64,000 nucleotides of DNA, from contig JAVKFY010000052.1 in assembly GCA_040223615.1 (NCBI GenBank), positions 68,277 through 132,276 on the forward strand, written 5' to 3'. The stretch comes from JAVKFY01 sp040223615. Lineage in GTDB: Bacteria > Pseudomonadota > Alphaproteobacteria > GCA-2731375. The translations under genes were made by a program, and so were the position numbers. The notes below the pieces were generated by a model. The model was not told the DNA's origin and did no database searches. It saw only the letters and a program-made list of their open reading frames with translations. This document shows positions 58,640-64,000 of the stretch, piece after piece. How positions within the stretch are numbered: position 1 is the stretch's first letter; each line of letters opens with the position of its first letter.

Positions 58640-59626
58640 TTGCGCGCGATTGTCTTGAAGGCACCGGGGGGCGATCCCGGCAACATGGTCATCGAGGACG
58701 TGGCCGAGCCGTCGGCTGGTCCGGGCGAGGTGGTGGTCGAGGTCGCCTATGGCGGCTGCAACTTCGCCGACACCATGATGCGCTCGGGCACCTACCCGCA
58801 TCCCAAGGGCTATCCCGTCGGCGCTGGGCTGGAGTTTTCCGGCACGGTGGTGGCGCTGGGCCCGGACGTCAGCGGTGTCGCGGTCGGCGACCGGGTCACC
58901 ACCTTCAACGAGGGCGCCGGCGGCTTCGCGGAACGCTGCGCGGTGCCGGCCGAACGGCTGATCAGGCTACCCGACGCCGTCGGGCTGGACGTCGGCGCGG
59001 CGTTCAACGTGCAGGCAATGACTGCGTGGAGCATGCTGCATATCGTTTCGGAAACGAAACCAGGCGACGTGGTGCTGGTGCACGCCATCGGCGGCGGCGT
59101 CGGCCTCTATCTTACCCAGCTCGCGGTCCGGGCCGGCGCAGAAGTGATCGGCACCATCGGCACGCCCGGCAAGGAAGCCCGGCCACTGGAATACGGCGCC
59201 GCCAAGGTGATCAACCGGCGCGACGAGGACTTCGTGCAGGCGGTGCTGGACGTCACCGACGGGCGCGGCGTCGACAAGATCCTGGACTCCACCGGCGCCA
59301 CCATCCTGGACCGGAGCTTCGGCTGTATCCGCAATCTCGGCCACGTGGTCTCCATCGGCGAGGCGGAAGGCCCGCCGCAGGCCAACCTGTGGGAGCGGCT
59401 GGTGCGCGGCTCGCTGACCTTCACGCGCTTCCACCTCGGCCATAGCGAATTCCGGTCGCCGGCCTGGCGCGACGGCACGGCGGCGGTGCTCGGCGCCATC
59501 GCCGACGGCTCGCTCAAGGTGCCGATCGAGCAGACCTTCCCGTTCGAGCAGTGCGCCGCGATGTACGACCGGCTGGAATCGCGCCAGGTTTCCGGCAAGC
59601 TGCTGCTGGAGGTCAAACCGGAGTAA
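58640..59626 (+). CDS. Zinc-independent NADPH:quinone oxidoreductase family protein
   Basis: A 328-aa medium-chain dehydrogenase/reductase of the quinone oxidoreductase (QOR) type. The N-terminal substrate domain has GGCNFADTMMRSGTYP, and the NADPH-binding motif AIGGGVGLYLTQLAV follows at about 152-166; no zinc-binding cysteine set is seen. The start is TTG at 58640, supported by GGGGAGGTG 5 bases upstream. A LysR gene follows after 4 bp and could regulate it. Confidence 0.92.
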   Translation: MRAIVLKAPGGDPGNMVIEDVAEPSAGPGEVVVEVAYGGCNFADTMMRSGTYPHPKGYPVGAGLEFSGTVVALGPDVSGVAVGDRVTTFNEGAGGFAERCAVPAERLIRLPDAVGLDVGAAFNVQAMTAWSMLHIVSETKPGDVVLVHAIGGGVGLYLTQLAVRAGAEVIGTIGTPGKEARPLEYGAAKVINRRDEDFVQAVLDVTDGRGVDKILDSTGATILDRSFGCIRNLGHVVSIGEAEGPPQANLWERLVRGSLTFTRFHLGHSEFRSPAWRDGTAAVLGAIADGSLKVPIEQTFPFEQCAAMYDRLESRQVSGKLLLEVKPE

Positions 59627-59630
59627 GTCG

Positions 59631-60512
59631 ATGGACGCGAGCGACCTGCGGTTCTTCGCGGCGGTGGCGCGGGCCGGCGGGATGAGCCGGGCGGCGGCCG
59701 AGCTCAACACCGTGCAGTCCAACGTCACCGCCCGTATCCGCGCGCTGGAGGACGAGCTCGGCGTCGCGCTGTTCCGGCGCCACGCGCGCGGCGTCGAGCT
59801 GACGCCGGCGGGTCAGCGGCTGCTGCCCTATGCCGGGCGGGTGGCGCATATCCTGAGCGATGCCGCGACCGCGGCGCGCGACGACGGCGAGGCCGCCGGC
59901 CCGCTCCAGCTCGGTTCGCTGGAAACCACCGCCGCGCTGCGCCTGTCGCCGCTGCTGGCCGATTTCGCGCGCCGCTTCCCGGCGGTCGACCTGGTGCTGG
60001 AGACCGGCACCACGGCGGAGCTGATCGACCGCGTGCTGGCCCGCGCGATCGAGGGCGCCTTCGTCTGTGGCCCGGTGGAGCATCCCGACCTGGTCGCCGA
60101 GACCGTGTTCGAGGAACGCCTGGCGCTGTTCACCGCGCCCGGCCTGGACGGCATCGACGCGCTGTCGCGGCAGCCCGATGCGCGTATCGTGGTGCTGCGC
60201 GCCGGCTGCTCCTACCGCCAGCGGCTGGAGGAGATTCTCGCCAGGCGCGGTGTCGTCGGCCTGCGCCGGCTGGAATTCGGCACCCTCGACGCGATCGTCG
60301 GCTGCGTCGCCGCCGGGCTCGGCGTCACCCTGCTGCCCGAGGGCATCGGGGAGGATGCGCGGCGCGGCGGCCGCGTCGCCGTCCACGAACTGCCCCCGGC
60401 CGAAGCCGTGGTGCGCACCGAGTTCGTCCGCCGCCGCGACGGCTATCGCTCCAGCGCGATGTCGACATTTCTCGACATCGTCCGCCCGCGCGCCCGCGCC
60501 GCCGCGGAGTGA
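59631..60512 (+). CDS. LysR-type transcriptional regulator
   Basis: A 293-aa LysR regulator. The N-terminal winged helix is clear: LRFFAAVARAGGMSRAAAEL, then the recognition helix NTVQSNVTARIRALEDELG at about 27-45. The effector-binding domain runs from about 90 to 290. It is 4 bp from the QOR gene, so it is co-transcribed rather than divergent, unusual but not rare. A MFS transporter gene follows. The inducer is unknown. Confidence 0.92.
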   Translation: MDASDLRFFAAVARAGGMSRAAAELNTVQSNVTARIRALEDELGVALFRRHARGVELTPAGQRLLPYAGRVAHILSDAATAARDDGEAAGPLQLGSLETTAALRLSPLLADFARRFPAVDLVLETGTTAELIDRVLARAIEGAFVCGPVEHPDLVAETVFEERLALFTAPGLDGIDALSRQPDARIVVLRAGCSYRQRLEEILARRGVVGLRRLEFGTLDAIVGCVAAGLGVTLLPEGIGEDARRGGRVAVHELPPAEAVVRTEFVRRRDGYRSSAMSTFLDIVRPRARAAAE

Positions 60513-60583
60513 TCTGTCTCAGCGATAGGTCGGATCGCTAGAAAGCATTTTTCGCGCTCGATGGCCGGGCCCATGTTGCAAGC

Positions 60584-61807
60584 ATGGACGCCCGTCATCC
60601 CTCCCCCAGCTCGCCTGTCTTCTCTGCCACTAGAGGCAGAGAAGGACGCAATGGTGCTGGCATCGCCACCCCCTCTCCCTGGCCTGGCGTCGCCGCCGCG
60701 CTGGCCGCGAGCCTGGTCGGGATCGGGCTGGCGCGGTTCGCCTACACGCCGCTGCTGCCGGTGCTGGTCGAGGCCGGATGGTTCGAAGCCGGCGACGCGG
60801 CCTGGCTCGGCGCCGCCAACCTGGCCGGCTATTTGGCCGGGGCGCTCCGGGCGCGCGGGCTGGCCGCGACCCGGCCGCCGGCGACGGCATTGCGCGCGAT
60901 GATGGCGCTGGCGACACTGGCCTTCGTTGCCTGCGCCTGGCCGCTGAGCTTCGCCTGGTTCTTCGCCTGGCGGTTTCTCGCGGGCTTCGCCGGTGGCGCA
61001 TTGATGGTGCTGGCCGCATCGACCGTTGTGCCGCGCGTCGCGCCGGCGCGGCGCGGGGTGGCCGCCGGCGCGGTGTTCACCGGCGTCGGCCTCGGAATCG
61101 CCGCGTCGGGCACCTGTGTGCCGCTGCTGCTCGAATTCGGCCTGCGCGAGACCTGGCTCGGGCTCGGCGCCATCGCCGCAGCGTTGACCGCCGCCGCCTG
61201 GTTCGCCTGGCCGGCCGATGCGCCGCCCATCGCCACGCCACGCGCCAGGCTGCCGCGCGTGCCGGGGCTCAGCCGTCTGACCGTGCAATACGGCCTGAAT
61301 GCCGCCGGGCTGGTGCCGCACATGGTGTTCCTGTCCGATTACGTCGCGCGCGGCCTGGAGCGCGGCACGGCGGCCGGCGCCGGCATCTGGGTGATGTTCG
61401 GCCTCGGCGCCATTGCCGGCGCACTATTGTCGGGATTGGCCGCCGACCGCTTCGGTTTCGCACGCGCCATTCGGGCCGGCTTCATCATCCAGTTTGCGGC
61501 GGTCCCGCTGGCGCTGGCCGGCGACGCCGGGCTCTATGTGTCGGCTGTCGTCGTCGGCGCCTTCGTGCCCGGTGTGGTGCCGTTGGTTCTCGGCCGGGTG
61601 CACGAACTCGCCGCGCCCGAGGCGCGCACCACGGCCTGGGGCCGGGCGACCGCCGGCTTCGCGCTGGGCCAGGCGGCGATGGCGGCGGCGCTGTCCTGGC
61701 TGTACGGCGCCACCGGCACGCACGTCTGGCTGTTCGCGGCCGGCGCGGCGGCGCTGCTGCTGGCACTTCTGCTCGACCTGGTGCCCGGCTTGCGCCACCG
61801 CGCGTAA
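60584..61807 (+). CDS. YbfB-like MFS transporter
   Basis: A 407-aa major facilitator of the YbfB/MFS_4 type with about 12 helices. The family start GLARFAYTPLLPVLVEAGW and the segment FLAGFAGGALMVLAAST are typical. The first 33 residues (MDARHPSPSSPVFSATRGRE onwards) come from a GC-rich hairpin repeat (CTTCTCTGCC/GGCAGAGAAG at about 60610) and are not family-like, so the real start may lie further in. The substrate is unknown; it follows the LysR gene. Confidence 0.82.
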   Translation: MDARHPSPSSPVFSATRGREGRNGAGIATPSPWPGVAAALAASLVGIGLARFAYTPLLPVLVEAGWFEAGDAAWLGAANLAGYLAGALRARGLAATRPPATALRAMMALATLAFVACAWPLSFAWFFAWRFLAGFAGGALMVLAASTVVPRVAPARRGVAAGAVFTGVGLGIAASGTCVPLLLEFGLRETWLGLGAIAAALTAAAWFAWPADAPPIATPRARLPRVPGLSRLTVQYGLNAAGLVPHMVFLSDYVARGLERGTAAGAGIWVMFGLGAIAGALLSGLAADRFGFARAIRAGFIIQFAAVPLALAGDAGLYVSAVVVGAFVPGVVPLVLGRVHELAAPEARTTAWGRATAGFALGQAAMAAALSWLYGATGTHVWLFAAGAAALLLALLLDLVPGLRHRA

Positions 61808-61849
61808 GGGTGTTAATCGGCCCGAGACGCCAACCGCCACCCGAGCCCC

Positions 61850-63113
<1,264 letters not shown>

Positions 63114-63133
<20 letters not shown>

Positions 63134-63569
63134 CGCCGCCGCAACACACCACCGTGCCGCCCGAACTGGGCGCCGCATCGAGCTGGTTGCGGTCGTCGCC
63201 GGCATGGGTGATCTCGCCGGTGGTGTAGAAGGTCTCCCAGCTGATCCCCTGCGGATCACGCGACCAGGCCTTGTCGGAGACGTGGTAGCAGCACTGCGCG
63301 GCCGTTTGCTCCTGGAGAAGCTCCTCGGCGGCCTTCAGCCGGTCGGCGACCTCGACCAGCTCCGCCGGGCTTTCCACCTGTAGCCCCAGGTGATTGACGC
63401 CGCCGTCCGCTGCGGCTTTGTGGACCACGAAGTTCACCCGTGGGTCGTCCAGGAACCACTTGGCATAGCCCGGCCGCTCGGTCGTCGGCCCGCCGCCGAA
63501 CAAGGTGGTGTAGAAGCCAACCGACTTGGCGAAATCCTCAACAGCAATCGACACGTGCAAGCGCTTCAT
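63114..63569 (-). CDS. arsI: ArsI-type C-As lyase (VOC family)
   Basis: A 151-aa vicinal-oxygen-chelate dioxygenase that demethylates trivalent organoarsenicals. The vicinal cysteines that bind As(III), C93-C94 in AQCCYHVSDK, are present, with likely iron ligands H5, H60 (VNHLGLQ) and E112 (SWETF). A C-terminal CC (VVCCGG) is additional. The gene follows arsR with a 32-bp overlap, so both are in one arsenic-responsive operon. The ATG 63569 fits the family start. Confidence 0.9.
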
Positions 63570-63885
63570 GGCCCTGTTCTCCAATGGCGGTGCCGGTATC
63601 CGGCCCGCGACAGCAGTGCTCGGTGAGATAGCCCAGCAGACCGGACATGGCCTGATAGGCGGCGACGTAGATCAGCGAACGGCCTTGCCGGTGCTGCGTG
63701 ACCAGCCCGGCCTGGCGCAACTCCTTCAGGTGGAACGAAGCGGTCGGCCCTGCCAGCCCCAGCCGCTCGGCGATCCCGCCAGCCGGCAGCCCCGCAGGCC
63801 CGCTGCGCACCAGCAGCCGGAACATGTCCAACCGGGTCTCCTGCGCCAGCGCGCAGAGGGAGTTGATGACGTCCATTTTTTCCAT
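63538..63885 (-). CDS. arsR: ArsR family arsenic-responsive repressor
   Basis: A 115-aa winged-helix repressor. The DNA-binding region TASFHLKELRQAGLVTQHR is typical (about 58-75). Arsenic-binding cysteines appear to be C-terminal: C91-C92 in LTEHCC and C114-C115 at the end, a pattern as in the C-terminal-Cys ArsR type rather than the classic ELCVCDL site. It overlaps arsI by 32 bp. The start could be 63885 or ATG 63876. An operator lies immediately upstream. Confidence 0.88.
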   Translation of the reverse strand: MEKMDVINSLCALAQETRLDMFRLLVRSGPAGLPAGGIAERLGLAGPTASFHLKELRQAGLVTQHRQGRSLIYVAAYQAMSGLLGYLTEHCCRGPDTGTAIGEQGHEALARVDCC

Positions 63886-63888
63886 GAT

Positions 63889-63920
63889 TCGATATTTATA
63901 GAAATATTGATCAATTGCAA
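63889..63920 (-). promoter_or_regulatory. arsR promoter with overlapping operator palindrome
   Basis: On the minus strand TTGCAA (63915-63920) and TAAATA (63893-63898), 16 bp apart, form a promoter. ATATTT (63892-63897) and AAATAT (63902-63907) form an inverted repeat around ATAG, extended by a near-match TCG/TGA, covering the -10 box. This is AT-rich in an otherwise GC-rich region, as expected for an ArsR operator. Confidence 0.65.
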
Positions 63921-63933
63921 GCCCCGAAACGAA

Positions 63934-63962
63934 ACCGGGCCGCGACGATGTCGCGGCCCGGT
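63934..63962 (-). terminator. Hairpin terminator for a minus-strand gene beyond the window
   Basis: A perfect 12-bp stem (ACCGGGCCGCGA, 63934-63945 with 63951-63962) is followed on the minus strand by TTTCGTTTC. A TAG at 63995-63993, in frame with GAG before it, may be the end of the gene it serves, whose body lies right of the window. Confidence 0.6.
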
Positions 63963-64000
63963 CCGGAGGGTTGTGCAAGTGGCGCCGCGGCGCTACTCGA

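Overview
The window is about 64 kb of GC-rich DNA with alphaproteobacterial gene content. The signs are the order 4.5S RNA - dnaX - ybaB - recR, a complete System I cytochrome c maturation set (ccmABCDEFGHI), a roughly 1,600-residue NAD-glutamate dehydrogenase, DUF1223, DUF1326 and DUF3445 proteins, and TRAP transporters. A Rhodospirillales-like marine or soil organism fits, but genus cannot be told from the sequence. No rRNA, tRNA, transposase, phage gene or CRISPR array was seen.

Layout. 1-3640: SRP RNA, replication and recombination genes, a nitroreductase. 3750-8428: a minus-strand operon (sulfotransferase, deacetylase, PhyH-type dioxygenase, mandelate racemase-like enzyme), diverging from a methyltransferase. 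8462-15019: scattered metabolic genes (DUF1223, DUF3445, yciB, rpiA, DUF1326, TauD-like, MlrC-like). 15127-15318: a truncated luciferase-like gene. 15315-20860: a TRAP transporter operon with tandem duplicated binding-protein genes and two small membrane-protein genes. 21141-26539: Bax inhibitor-like protein, YbbP/YbbA ABC system, divergent TesA-like esterase, ThpR. 26547-36405: the ccm operon, interrupted by a decayed BrnT/BrnA-type toxin-antitoxin pair and by two 2-hydroxyacid dehydrogenase genes. 36412-38636: a marR/nitroreductase operon with a palindromic operator candidate, then a gap holding two tandem sRNA-like units. 38637-44729: oxidoreductase, methyltransferase, CoA-ligase, NUDIX, aldolase and a miniature sugar transferase. 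45074-51396: two unrelated glutamate dehydrogenases side by side. 51553-63133: transporters, pentapeptide protein, purH, and nucleotide-sugar/polysaccharide genes. 63114-end: arsR-arsI.

The most unusual structure is a family of five short repeats, each a complete mini-ORF (encoding roughly MSAQ...CWARP). They sit exactly between translationally coupled genes at 4838-4927, 6767-6904 and, as three tandem copies, 29068-29263. Each copy starts on the upstream gene's stop codon and stops on the downstream gene's start codon (ATGA...ATGA, or GTGA...GTGA), so coupling is kept through the insertion. A second strong signal is the pair of minus-strand sRNA-like units at about 38131-38215 and 38357-38440. 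Each has a stem-loop displaying CCCTCAA and a terminator hairpin, and the stem is kept by wobble changes. Several palindromic repeat families also lie between genes, and one has become part of the ccmH reading frame.
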